A stretch of DNA of 7,005 bases from an uncultured Ideonella sp. Its GTDB lineage: Bacteria; Pseudomonadota; Gammaproteobacteria; Burkholderiales; Burkholderiaceae. Shown piece after piece: positions 1 through 6,345 of the stretch (the stretch's first letter is position 1; every line of letters starts with the position of its first letter). The stretch spans positions 1 to 7,005 of the forward strand of contig CAMLGG010000269.1 of the NCBI GenBank assembly GCA_946479475.1. Direction: 5' to 3'. The notes under the pieces were generated by a model. It had not been told where the DNA came from. It was given only the letters and a program-made list of their open reading frames with translations, and searched no databases. Made by a program: the position numbers and the translations under genes.

Positions 1-12
1 CACTGCATGCTG

Positions 13-35
13 GAGCCCCCGCTCGGAGGGGGCTC
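13..35. repeat. Inverted repeat at the left end of the tandem array
   Basis: A perfect 8-bp inverted repeat, GAGCCCCC at 13-20 and GGGGGCTC at 28-35, encloses a 7-base loop. Its right arm overlaps the first hairpin of the 46-bp array (30-45), so the two structures would be mutually exclusive. It has no T-run in either direction, so I do not call it a terminator. Confidence 0.7.
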
Positions 36-138
36 GGGGGAGCCCACGTGGTGAGGACCGGCTTGCCGGTCCAGGGGGCTCGGGGGAGCCCACGTGGCGA
101 GGACCGGCTTGCCGGTCCAGGGGGCTCGGGGGAGCCCA
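27..138. repeat. 46-bp tandem repeat, 2.4 copies, each full unit with two hairpins
   Basis: Two full 46-bp copies (27-72 and 73-118) differ at a single base (T at 52, C at 98), and a 20-bp partial third copy follows at 119-138. Each unit starts with a perfect 6-bp stem and GGGG loop (GGGCTC/GAGCCC at 30-45, 76-91 and, in the partial copy, 122-137). Next comes the palindrome CACGTG (45-50, 91-96), then a near-continuous 18-bp palindrome with arms GGACCGGC/GCCGGTCC (55-72, 101-118). No reading frame with protein character runs through it. The structure resembles REP/BIME-type intergenic palindromes that accumulate behind genes, but I cannot assign a named family. The array lies downstream of the crystallin-type gene on the minus strand; what lies to its left is outside the window. 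Confidence 0.9.
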
Positions 139-151
139 ACATTCGGCCCCG

Positions 152-181
152 GGCTGGCCCCAGGCCAGCCAGGGGCCAGCC
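152..181. repeat. 10-bp inverted repeat, possible second hairpin of a terminator region
   Basis: Arms GGCTGGCCCC (152-161) and GGGGCCAGCC (172-181) are perfectly complementary around a 10-base loop. The loop contains GGCCAGCC (163-170), which can instead pair with 152-159, giving two competing folds. It lies just beyond the stop-codon hairpin of the minus-strand crystallin-type gene and could support transcription termination or protect the mRNA 3' end. No uridine tract follows on either strand. Confidence 0.65.
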
Positions 182-184
182 GAA

Positions 185-205
185 GCTTTGACCTCCGGTC
201 AAAGC
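185..205 (-). terminator. Stop-codon-overlapping hairpin, possible terminator of the crystallin-type gene
   Basis: A perfect 9-bp stem with a 3-base loop (arms 185-193 and 197-205) includes the TGA stop codon at 199-201. On the minus strand only two T residues follow the stem, so it lacks the usual U-tract. Termination would therefore be weak, or assisted by Rho or by the adjacent 152-181 hairpin. The stem is clear in the sequence; the terminator function is inferred from position. Confidence 0.5.
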
Positions 206-1290
206 CTCGGCTCGCCCTGGTCGTTGACCGTGATCGTCGGGCCCGGGGGCGAGGTCGTCTGAACGTGGTGCTCGATGCCGCGGAAGTTGTACGTCACGTC
301 CCAGTAGTCCGGATTGCCCTGGGGCGGCACGCTCGCGCAGCGCTGCACCGGGCGGCGGTCGCCGTTGTCGACGTTCGCACCGATCACCGCGCCGGCCACT
401 GCGCCGCCGGCGGTCGCGAGATCCCGCCCCGAGCCGCCGCCGATCTGGTGGCCGATGATGCCGCCCAGCACGCCACCGATGATCGCGCCGCCGACGTTGG
501 GCTCCTGGACCCGGTCACGCTCGATCCAGCAGCGCTGCTGCTGGGGCGTGTTGAAGACGGCGCGGGCGCTGGTCACGCCGGCCTCGAACAACCGCTCCTG
601 CGGGCGGCGCCGCCAGTCGTACACGGGCTGCGGCATCGGCGCATAGCGGGCGTCGTCGAAGCGCATCGTGGGCGCCACGGCGCGCGCCGAGGAGAGCCGG
701 TCGTTCAGGCCCATGGAGCCCAGGCTGGGGTACATGCCCGGGCGAAGCACCACGCAGCGGCCGGTGAAGTTGGAGTGCTCGCAGACCTCCCAGCGCTCGC
801 CCAGCACCATCACGGAGGAGGCGCGGTCGTTGAAGCCGAAGGATCCCAGGCTCGGGATGTCGTTGGTCGAGCGGACCGAGCGGCCGTGGAAGCCATCGTG
901 CTCGAAGAAGGTGATCTCGCCGCCCATCGGGCGGGGCGCGTAGTGGCCTTCTCCGTAGGGATGGTCGCGGCGGGCCGGGCGGGCCGACGACAGCCGGTTG
1001 TTCATGTTCATCTCGCGCAGCGACCGGTAGTGCCCGGGCGCCAGCACCATGCACTGGCCGTTGAACTCGACGTTCTCGCAGACCTCCCAGGGCTCGCCGG
1101 TCACGACCACCGAGGAGGCGCTGTCGTTGAAGCCGAAGCGCCGGAAGTCGCCCACCGGGCGCCCGGTGGTGAAGGCGCGGCCCTCGAAGTCGTGGTGCTC
1201 GTAGAAGGTGATCTCGGCCGAGGCCGGCATCGCGGCCAACGCGCCCAGCAGCGCCATCGCCCCCATCCACCAGCGTGTCTTCGTCTTCAT
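199..1290 (-). CDS. Exported beta/gamma-crystallin-domain protein with glycine-zipper 2TM segment
   Basis: This 363-residue protein begins with a signal peptide (basic KTKTR start, hydrophobic core, likely cleavage after ASA at 25). Two 79-residue crystallin-type repeats follow (26-104 and 125-203), identical at about 44 positions by hand alignment. Each repeat has two motifs of the N/D-N/D-x-x-S-S type (residues 55-60, 97-102, 154-159, 196-201), the known calcium-binding signature of microbial beta/gamma-crystallins. Each also has a cysteine pair (71/80 and 170/179) that could form a disulfide in the periplasm. Residues 266-306 are a glycine zipper (VGGAIIGG...), the membrane-inserting segment of the 17-kDa surface-antigen type, flanked by Cys254 and Cys318. 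ATG at 1290 is chosen over the longer open frame to 1404 because it starts the signal peptide and has GGAG eight bases upstream. A structural or stress-related envelope role is inferred; the true function is unknown. Confidence 0.9.
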   Translation of the reverse strand: MKTKTRWWMGAMALLGALAAMPASAEITFYEHHDFEGRAFTTGRPVGDFRRFGFNDSASSVVVTGEPWEVCENVEFNGQCMVLAPGHYRSLREMNMNNRLSSARPARRDHPYGEGHYAPRPMGGEITFFEHDGFHGRSVRSTNDIPSLGSFGFNDRASSVMVLGERWEVCEHSNFTGRCVVLRPGMYPSLGSMGLNDRLSSARAVAPTMRFDDARYAPMPQPVYDWRRRPQERLFEAGVTSARAVFNTPQQQRCWIERDRVQEPNVGGAIIGGVLGGIIGHQIGGGSGRDLATAGGAVAGAVIGANVDNGDRRPVQRCASVPPQGNPDYWDVTYNFRGIEHHVQTTSPPGPTITVNDQGEPRL

Positions 1291-1514
1291 CGCTCTTGCT
1301 CCATCGCGCCCCACGGCGCTCTCGCCCCGACAACGCCGCGCGCGCTCGCGCCGCCGACCTTCCTGCAGGGAGGGTCTCGTAAGTTTTTGTGTATCAGCGG
1401 ACAACGCGACCCGGCGAATTCACGCCGGCGAATCGGGCTTTGGTCGCATGCCGGCCGCGCGCCATCGCTGGCAGAGGCAACATCGCCCGCTTCGCTGAAC
1501 GGACGATCCCATCC
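1291..1514. other. Divergent intergenic region with two promoter-bearing ends
   Basis: This 224-bp spacer separates the starts of the crystallin-type gene (-) and the DUF885 gene (+), so it should hold promoters for both. An AT-richer island at 1381-1394, including a run of five T, stands out from the GC-rich surroundings. A 6-bp inverted repeat, CCGGCG/CGCCGG with a 6-base loop, lies at 1411-1428. I see no convincing sigma-70 boxes pointing right and no sigma-54 signature. Open frames crossing it lack protein character. Confidence 0.6.
1376..1404 (-). promoter_or_regulatory. Weak candidate sigma-70 promoter for the crystallin-type gene
   Basis: On the minus strand, TTGTCC (1404-1399) is followed after exactly 17 bases by TACGAG (1381-1376). 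The -35 box matches the consensus at four of six positions but the -10 box at only three, within the AT-richer island of the spacer. It would give a leader of roughly 80 bases. Such matches arise by chance, so this is only a candidate. Confidence 0.25.
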
Positions 1515-3323
1515 ATGCTCACGAGACGCCAATGGGGCCAGGCCACCGCCGCCCTGATGACGAGCGCCGCCCACCCGTGGACGCTCGCGCAATCCGCCAC
1601 GCAGCCTGTCTCCGCTGCCGACGCGGCCTTCACTGCCCTCGCCGCGCGCTACTTCGACGAGCGCATGGACCTGGACCCGCTGCGGGCCTCCGCCATGCTG
1701 GCCGATCCGAAGTACGAGGGCCGGCTGGAGATCGGCATCAAGCCAGAGCACATCACCCGCGAAAAGGCGCTCCTCCAGCAAGTGGCGGCAGAGCTGGCCA
1801 AGCTGCCGCCCGAGGCCTTGTCCGCCGACAACCGCCTCAGCCGCGAGCTGCTCGACTGGGAGTTGCGCGACGCGATGGAGGCGGACCGCTACCCGCAGCA
1901 CCTGCTGCCCATGAACCAGTGGGGCGGCCTGCCGATGGCGCTGGCCAACTGGGCCGGCGGCGACCAGGCCCAGCCGCTGAAGACGCCTGCCGACTACGAC
2001 AACTTCCTCAGGCGCCTGCGCCGCCTGCCCGAGTACAACGACCAGGCGATCGTCAACATGCGCGAGGGCATGAGGCGCGGCCTCACCGTACCGCGGCCGC
2101 TCATCGTCTCGGCCCTGCCGGCCTTGAAGAACCTCGTCGCGCCCACGCTGGAGAAGACGCCCTACGGCGCGGCGCTGAAGGTGATGCCGGCGAGCTTCAC
2201 GCCCGCCGAGCGCACGCGCATCACGCGGGCGTACCGCACGGCCTACGAGCGCGAGCTCCGGCCCTCGCTGCAGCGCCTGGTCACCTTCCTCCAGGGGCCT
2301 TACCTGGCGGCGTGCCGAACCAGCGCCGGCCTGTCCGCCGTGCCGGAAGGCGAAGCCTGGTACGCGTACCTGGTGCGTTCGAGCACGACCACCCGCATGG
2401 CGCCGGAAGAGATCCACCACCTCGGTCTTTCCGAAGTGGCGCGCATCCATGCCGAGATGGCCGCGCTGCAGGCCGGCTTCGGCTTCAAGGGCGAGGTCAC
2501 CGCCTTCCTGCACTGGCACGAGCAGGAGCCGCGCTTCCGACCCTACAAGACCTGGGACGAGGTGCTCGCGGGCTACGAGGGCCTGAACGAGAAGGTCGTG
2601 CCGCAGCTGCCGCGCCTGTTCGGCCGGCGGCCGAAGCAGCCCCTGGCGATCCGGCTGATCCCGGAGCTGCAGCGCGCTACCACGAGCCCCTACTACAACG
2701 GGCCTTCGCCGGACGGCTCCCGGCCGGGCATCTTCTTCGTCGGCGCCCCTACGGTGCCCGAGAAGTACAACAACTCCGGCATGACCTCGCTGCTGCTGCA
2801 CGAAGGGCAGCCGGGCCACCACTTCCAGATCTGCATCCAGCAGGAGCTCTCGCTGCCGATGTTCCGCCGCTACGGCTGGAGCGATGCCTTCGGCGAAGGC
2901 TGGGCGCTGTACGCCGAGACGCTGGGCAAGGAGCTGGGCGTCTACGACGATCCGAACCAGTACCTCGGCCACCTGAAGGCCGAGCTGCACCGCGCCGTGC
3001 GGCTGGTGACCGACACCGGCCTGCACGCCAAGGGCTGGACGCGCGAGCGGACCATGCGCTACATGGTCGACAACCAGGGCCTGACCGAGGCCGAGGCAAA
3101 GCTCTCCACCGAGCGCTACATGGCCTGGCCGGGCCAGGCGCTGGCCTACAAGATGGGGCAGCTGAAGATCACCGAGCTGCGCCGGCGCGCCACCGAGCGC
3201 CTGGGCAGCAGGTTCGACGTTGCCGGCTTCCACGACCGCGTGCTTTCGCAGGGCACGCTGCCGCTGACCATCCTCGAACGCGAGATCGATGGGTGGATCG
3301 AGGAACGACGCGGCGCTGCCTAG
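1515..3323 (+). CDS. Exported DUF885-family protein, putative zinc metallopeptidase
   Basis: This is a 602-residue protein of the usual DUF885 length (about 600). Its start, MLTRRQWGQ, has twin arginines at residues 4-5 followed by a weakly hydrophobic stretch and an AQSA-like site near residues 25-28. That pattern suggests a Tat signal and export of a folded, possibly metal-loaded enzyme. Near the C-terminus are the two family hallmarks: HEGQPGHHFQ (His429, Glu430, His435, His436) and GEGWALYAE (460-468, with Glu461 and Glu468). Both fit a zinc site of a gluzincin-like peptidase. DUF885 proteins are regarded as putative carboxypeptidase-like metallopeptidases; the substrate here is unknown. 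ATG at 1515 is chosen because it begins the signal sequence; the longer frame starts at a GTG (1389) with unrelated residues. Its Shine-Dalgarno is poor (only GGA about 11 bases upstream). It converges on the exonuclease gene with a 48-bp gap lacking a clear terminator. Confidence 0.9.
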   Translation: MLTRRQWGQATAALMTSAAHPWTLAQSATQPVSAADAAFTALAARYFDERMDLDPLRASAMLADPKYEGRLEIGIKPEHITREKALLQQVAAELAKLPPEALSADNRLSRELLDWELRDAMEADRYPQHLLPMNQWGGLPMALANWAGGDQAQPLKTPADYDNFLRRLRRLPEYNDQAIVNMREGMRRGLTVPRPLIVSALPALKNLVAPTLEKTPYGAALKVMPASFTPAERTRITRAYRTAYERELRPSLQRLVTFLQGPYLAACRTSAGLSAVPEGEAWYAYLVRSSTTTRMAPEEIHHLGLSEVARIHAEMAALQAGFGFKGEVTAFLHWHEQEPRFRPYKTWDEVLAGYEGLNEKVVPQLPRLFGRRPKQPLAIRLIPELQRATTSPYYNGPSPDGSRPGIFFVGAPTVPEKYNNSGMTSLLLHEGQPGHHFQICIQQELSLPMFRRYGWSDAFGEGWALYAETLGKELGVYDDPNQYLGHLKAELHRAVRLVTDTGLHAKGWTRERTMRYMVDNQGLTEAEAKLSTERYMAWPGQALAYKMGQLKITELRRRATERLGSRFDVAGFHDRVLSQGTLPLTILEREIDGWIEERRGAA

Positions 3324-3371
3324 TTCCTCACCCCTCGCCGGCGGGCAGGACGAAGTTCGGACCCGGGGCCC

Positions 3372-4016
3372 TCAGCTCGTCGCCAGGAGGTGCCGCAGCT
3401 TGATGAAGGCCAGCGCCGCCATCACCGCGTCGTTCAGTGCGTCGTGCGCGTGGCGCTCGGGCAGGCCGAGCTCGTTCATCATGGCCGAGAAGCGCAGGTC
3501 TATGCCGGCGCCGTGCTGGTAAGGCGGCAGCTGCCTCAGCTTGTACTCGTAGTACATCGCCGAGACCTCGATCTTGCGCTGCGGCAGGCCCATGCCCAGC
3601 AGCGGGAAGATCGCGCGGTCGATCATCGCGACGTCGAACTCGAGGTAGTAGCCGACCAGCGGCCGGCTGCCGATGAAGCGCATCAGCCGCATCATCGCGG
3701 CGTCCGGGTCCAGCCCCTGGGCGACGTCCAGCTCGCGCAGCCCGTGCACGCGCACGGCGTCGGGCGAGATCGCGCGGCTGGGCCGCACCAGCAGCTCCAG
3801 CCGCTCGCTGGCCAGGATGCGGTCGCCGACGATCCTCACCGCGCCTATCGAGATGATCTGGTCGCGGTGGACGTTCAGGCCGGTGGTCTCGCAATCGAGC
3901 GCCACCCATTCGTCGGGCGGCGGCTCGTCCCACATGAAGCGGAAGCGCGGGTCGCCGAGGTGGTAGAGCAGCCAGGAGCGCTTGAGCTCGGTCCACCAAT
4001 GCAGTGGCGAAAGCAT
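3372..4016 (-). CDS. DEDDh-type 3'-5' exonuclease, DnaQ/PolC-epsilon-like
   Basis: This is a 214-residue stand-alone exonuclease domain. Exo I is DCETTG (Asp41, Glu43), Exo II is the EFD segment (Asp128), and Exo III is HDALND (His191, Asp196). The full catalytic set of the two-metal DEDDh superfamily is therefore present, and the protein should remove nucleotides from 3' ends of DNA or RNA. The N-terminal 35 residues before the catalytic fold are Trp-rich and basic (HWWTELKRSW) and not part of the nuclease core. It is probably not the replicative DnaQ: it lacks an obvious clamp-binding C-terminal tail and is embedded in an acetate locus. Its ATG overlaps the upstream nucleotidyltransferase stop by one base (TGATG) and has no Shine-Dalgarno of its own, so translation is probably coupled. 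Natural substrate unknown. Confidence 0.92.
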   Translation of the reverse strand: MLSPLHWWTELKRSWLLYHLGDPRFRFMWDEPPPDEWVALDCETTGLNVHRDQIISIGAVRIVGDRILASERLELLVRPSRAISPDAVRVHGLRELDVAQGLDPDAAMMRLMRFIGSRPLVGYYLEFDVAMIDRAIFPLLGMGLPQRKIEVSAMYYEYKLRQLPPYQHGAGIDLRFSAMMNELGLPERHAHDALNDAVMAALAFIKLRHLLATS

Positions 4017-5842
4017 CACAGCAGGTCGAGACGGAAACGCTGCCGCAGGTAGGCCTTGAAGCGCTTGACCACGGCCAGCGCGTCCTTCAGCAGGTCGCGC
4101 TCCAGGTGGTTCAGGCGGCGCAGGTCGACCGAGCGGTCGTCGTCGCGGCCCAGCTCCAGCGCCTCCAGGCCGACGCGCAGCTTCAGGCCCATGAGGAAGT
4201 GCAGGCTGTCGACCAGGTCGGGCGCCAGGTCGGCAGGCAATGCACCCGCGGCGACCAGCGCCTCGATGCGTTCGACCGTGCCGGCGGCGCGCACATGCTG
4301 CTGCAAGGCCAGCGCGCGCACGCCATGCACGAGCGGGAAGAGGCCGGCCTTCTTCAGGTCGAGCAGCTCGGCCGCGCCTTCGCCCAGCGTGAGCAGCCGG
4401 TTCCACCAGCCGCTCTGGGTCTCGAACGCGTCGATGGACGCGGCAAAGCGCGCCAGCATCGCGTCGTTGTCCGTCGCGACGGCGTCGAGCGCGCCGCGGA
4501 CCTGATCGAGCAGCGCCGCATCGCCGGACACGGCCTGCGCGTCGACGAAGATGGCCAGCGCCATCAGGCCTTCGGGGTCGGCCGACTGCAGCCAGCGCCG
4601 CACGGTCTGGCCGAAGCCTGCGGCGTCCTGCCGCCACGCCGGGTTGGAGACCATGATCCGCCCCGGACATTCGGGATAGCCGAAGCGGGCCAGGGCCTCG
4701 GAGAAGCGCCGGCAGATGCCGTCGAGGTCGGCCGGCGGCTCGTAGCCGTCGCGCAGCACCAGGCCGTTGTCCTGGTCGGTCCTCAGCAGCTGCTCGCCGC
4801 GACCCTCGCTGCCCATCACGAACAGGCAGCTGTTGGCCACCAGATCCGGCGGCGCCACCAGCCGCCAGGCGCGGTCGAAGAGCTTGGCGTTGAGCTCCTG
4901 CACGAGGCGCGCGATGAGCGCGACCTTGGTGCCGGCGCGGTGCAGCAGGCCGATGGAGCGCGTGATCTGGCCAGCCGCCACCGCGAGGCCTTCCAGGTCC
5001 GCGGCCTCGAGGATCTGCCGGGTGATGAGGTAGGAGTGGTTGGACAGGAAGCTGAGCAGGTCCAGCTGCTCCAGGAAGCCTTCGATGCGCTCGCCTTCCA
5101 TCACCACCACCCGGTGGACCTGGTGGCGGATCATCAACGCCAGGGCATCGAACAGCAGGTCGTCCGGCCGCACCTTCACCAGGCGGAAGCTGGCGAGCTC
5201 GCGCACCGGCAGCTCGGCGAGCGGCGTGCCGTGCAGGATCGCGCGCTGCAGGCCGGTGGTCGTGAAGACGCCCAGGCTCGGAGGCTGCGTCCTCGCATCG
5301 CTCACCAGCACGCTGCCCGTCCGCTGGGCCTGGAAGATCTTGACCACCGAGACGATGTCCGTCTCGCCGTCGACGACCGTTGCCGGCCGCACCACCGCCT
5401 CGGACACCCGCGCGAGGCTCAGCGATTGCAGCTCGTGCTGGCTGTCGCGCTCGGCCAGCGCAGCGAGCTTCTTCGACAGGTCGGCGAACAGCAGCGCGCC
5501 GAAGGTGGCATTGCGTGCGATGAGCTCCAGCACCGTCTGGCGAGCCAGCTGGTAGGCGAGCACCTCCTCGGCGGCGACGAAGCGCGCGGCCGAGCGGCCG
5601 GCGACGAGCGCACGGCCGTCGAAGCACTCGTCCACGCCCAGCGTGGCGACGAGCTCCTCGCCTTCGAACTGGCGCACGTGGCCCTTGAAGACGACGAACA
5701 GGTGTTCGGGCCTCTGGCCCGCTTCGAGGATGACCGCCCCCTCGCGGTAGTAGGCGATGTCCACGCTGTCGCGCACCAGCTGGCGCTCGACGGCCGTCAG
5801 GCAATCGAAGGGCGAGGCGTTGAAGTTGAACGCGTTGGGCAC
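4016..5842 (-). CDS. Putative signalling nucleotidyltransferase (cNMP-like, CBS pair, DUF294)
   Basis: This is a 608-residue cytoplasmic protein. In order: a cyclic-nucleotide-binding-like domain (about 14-125), a CBS pair (about 150-205 and 212-268), and a DUF294 nucleotidyltransferase core with GSEGRGEQ (344-351) and the metal-binding TDQD (Asp356, Asp358). A helical DUF294 C-terminal domain (about 450-608) follows. The core is related to the GlnD/GlnE nucleotidyltransferases, and CBS pairs usually bind adenine nucleotides, so an energy-sensing protein that modifies a target is plausible. Target and chemistry are unknown. In the expected phosphate-binding cassette (FDGRAL...RSAARF, 74-88) the Gly-Glu of CRP is replaced by Gly-Arg, so cAMP binding is doubtful. 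The start is GTG at 5842; the next in-frame stop upstream is at 5870-5872 and there is no better start. The ribosome site is weak. It is the first gene of a two-gene operon with the exonuclease, divergent from DUF485-actP. Confidence 0.9.
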   Translation of the reverse strand: MPNAFNFNASPFDCLTAVERQLVRDSVDIAYYREGAVILEAGQRPEHLFVVFKGHVRQFEGEELVATLGVDECFDGRALVAGRSAARFVAAEEVLAYQLARQTVLELIARNATFGALLFADLSKKLAALAERDSQHELQSLSLARVSEAVVRPATVVDGETDIVSVVKIFQAQRTGSVLVSDARTQPPSLGVFTTTGLQRAILHGTPLAELPVRELASFRLVKVRPDDLLFDALALMIRHQVHRVVVMEGERIEGFLEQLDLLSFLSNHSYLITRQILEAADLEGLAVAAGQITRSIGLLHRAGTKVALIARLVQELNAKLFDRAWRLVAPPDLVANSCLFVMGSEGRGEQLLRTDQDNGLVLRDGYEPPADLDGICRRFSEALARFGYPECPGRIMVSNPAWRQDAAGFGQTVRRWLQSADPEGLMALAIFVDAQAVSGDAALLDQVRGALDAVATDNDAMLARFAASIDAFETQSGWWNRLLTLGEGAAELLDLKKAGLFPLVHGVRALALQQHVRAAGTVERIEALVAAGALPADLAPDLVDSLHFLMGLKLRVGLEALELGRDDDRSVDLRRLNHLERDLLKDALAVVKRFKAYLRQRFRLDLL

Positions 5843-5883
5843 GGCGCCGCCGATGGTCTTCTTGGTCGCTTACACAGCGCTGA

Positions 5884-5923
5884 GCGTCAGCCTCGGGTCA
5901 GCGCCGGGTCAGTGAAGGGTCAG
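5884..5923. promoter_or_regulatory. Four heptamer direct repeats at 11-bp spacing, likely regulator-binding array
   Basis: GCGTCAG (5884), GGGTCAG (5895), GGGTCAG (5906) and GGGTCAG (5917) recur exactly every 11 bp with non-conserved 4-base spacers; on the other strand they read CTGACCC. A 7+4 arrangement that puts each site on the same DNA face is the known layout of Pho boxes and other OmpR/PhoB-family operators. The first heptamer also forms the right half of an inverted repeat, GCTGA-GCG-TCAGC (5879-5891). The array sits between the divergent nucleotidyltransferase and DUF485 starts, 45 bp from the latter, and could control either or both. The repeat is plain in the sequence; the regulator is inferred. 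Confidence 0.6.
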
Positions 5924-5967
5924 TGGGCGATCCCACACTGCGCCGATCCCATCCCCAGGAGACGACG

Positions 5968-6345
5968 ATGGCCAACATGGCGACCGAGAAGACGAGCGGA
6001 CGCACGAAGATGCCCGCCACCCCAGGTGCCCAGCGCTCGACGAGCGATGTCACCGAGCGCATCCGCGCCAACCCCAAGTACCAGGAGCTCAGGCGCAAGC
6101 GCAATGCCTTCGGCTGGCTGCTGACGATCTGCATGTTCGTCGTGTACTACGGCTACATCGCGCTGATCGCCTTCAACAAGGAGTTCCTCTCGCAGCCGAT
6201 CGGCGCGGGCGTGACCACCATCGGCGTGCCGATCGGCATGGGCGTGATCGTCTTCACCATCCTCATCACCGGTCTGTACGTGCGCCGCGCGAACAGCGAA
6301 TTCGATGCGCTGACGCGCGAGATCCTCGCCAAGGAGGCTGCATGA
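5968..6345 (+). CDS. yjcH: DUF485 family inner-membrane protein (YjcH-like), ActP partner
   Basis: This small 125-residue membrane protein has two predicted transmembrane helices (about 47-69 and 84-106) after a hydrophilic N-terminal stretch. The segment [16 protein letters not shown] (35-50) ahead of helix 1 matches the DUF485 signature. It is some 20 residues longer than E. coli YjcH (about 104), the extra length lying in the Thr/Ser-rich N-terminus. DUF485 genes almost always precede actP-type symporters, and an accessory role in symporter assembly or activity is suspected but not established. ATG at 5968 is supported by AGGAG at 5957-5961; the longer frame from 5923 would run through the regulatory repeats. 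It overlaps actP by four bases (ATGA), indicating a coupled operon. Confidence 0.9.
   Translation: MANMATEKTSGRTKMPATPGAQRSTSDVTERIRANPKYQELRRKRNAFGWLLTICMFVVYYGYIALIAFNKEFLSQPIGAGVTTIGVPIGMGVIVFTILITGLYVRRANSEFDALTREILAKEAA
6331..6337 (+). promoter_or_regulatory. Strong ribosome binding site of actP inside the DUF485 gene
   Basis: AAGGAGG, a near-perfect anti-16S match, lies four bases before the actP ATG at 6342 and within the last codons of the DUF485 gene. It fixes the actP start at the ATGA overlap. Confidence 0.8.

Noticed and set aside
27..138. CRISPR-like array
   Set aside because: The 46-bp units are contiguous with no unique spacers and no cas genes are visible.
94..1557. 487-residue plus-strand frame over the left end
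   Set aside because: Starts within the tandem repeat and is antisense to the crystallin-type gene; composition is not protein-like.
1287..3233. Long 648-residue open frame on the minus strand opposite the DUF885 gene
   Set aside because: Low-complexity Arg/Gly/Ala/His-rich translation without domains, antisense to a well-supported gene; a typical by-product of high GC.
3324..3371. Bidirectional terminator between the convergent DUF885 and exonuclease genes
   Set aside because: Only short CTGCC/GGCAG and CGCCGGCG pairings and no T-tract on either strand; not enough to call.
4017..5804. In-frame upstream extension of the exonuclease to an 810-residue protein
   Set aside because: Upstream of residue M at 4016 the frame turns into Arg/Pro/Ala-rich noise and overlaps the entire DUF294 gene out of frame; the real start is the TGATG overlap.
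5869..5901. Sigma-70 promoter for the nucleotidyltransferase on the minus strand (TGTAAG at 5874-5869 with a CTGACC -35)
   Set aside because: The -10-like hexamer is fair, but the TGAC-containing -35 candidates, which are the heptamers themselves, lie 10 or 21 bases away rather than about 17.
4004..6124. 706-residue open frame on the plus strand opposite the nucleotidyltransferase
   Set aside because: Gln/Ala/His/Arg-rich shadow that crosses three real genes and the regulatory spacer; no recognisable family.
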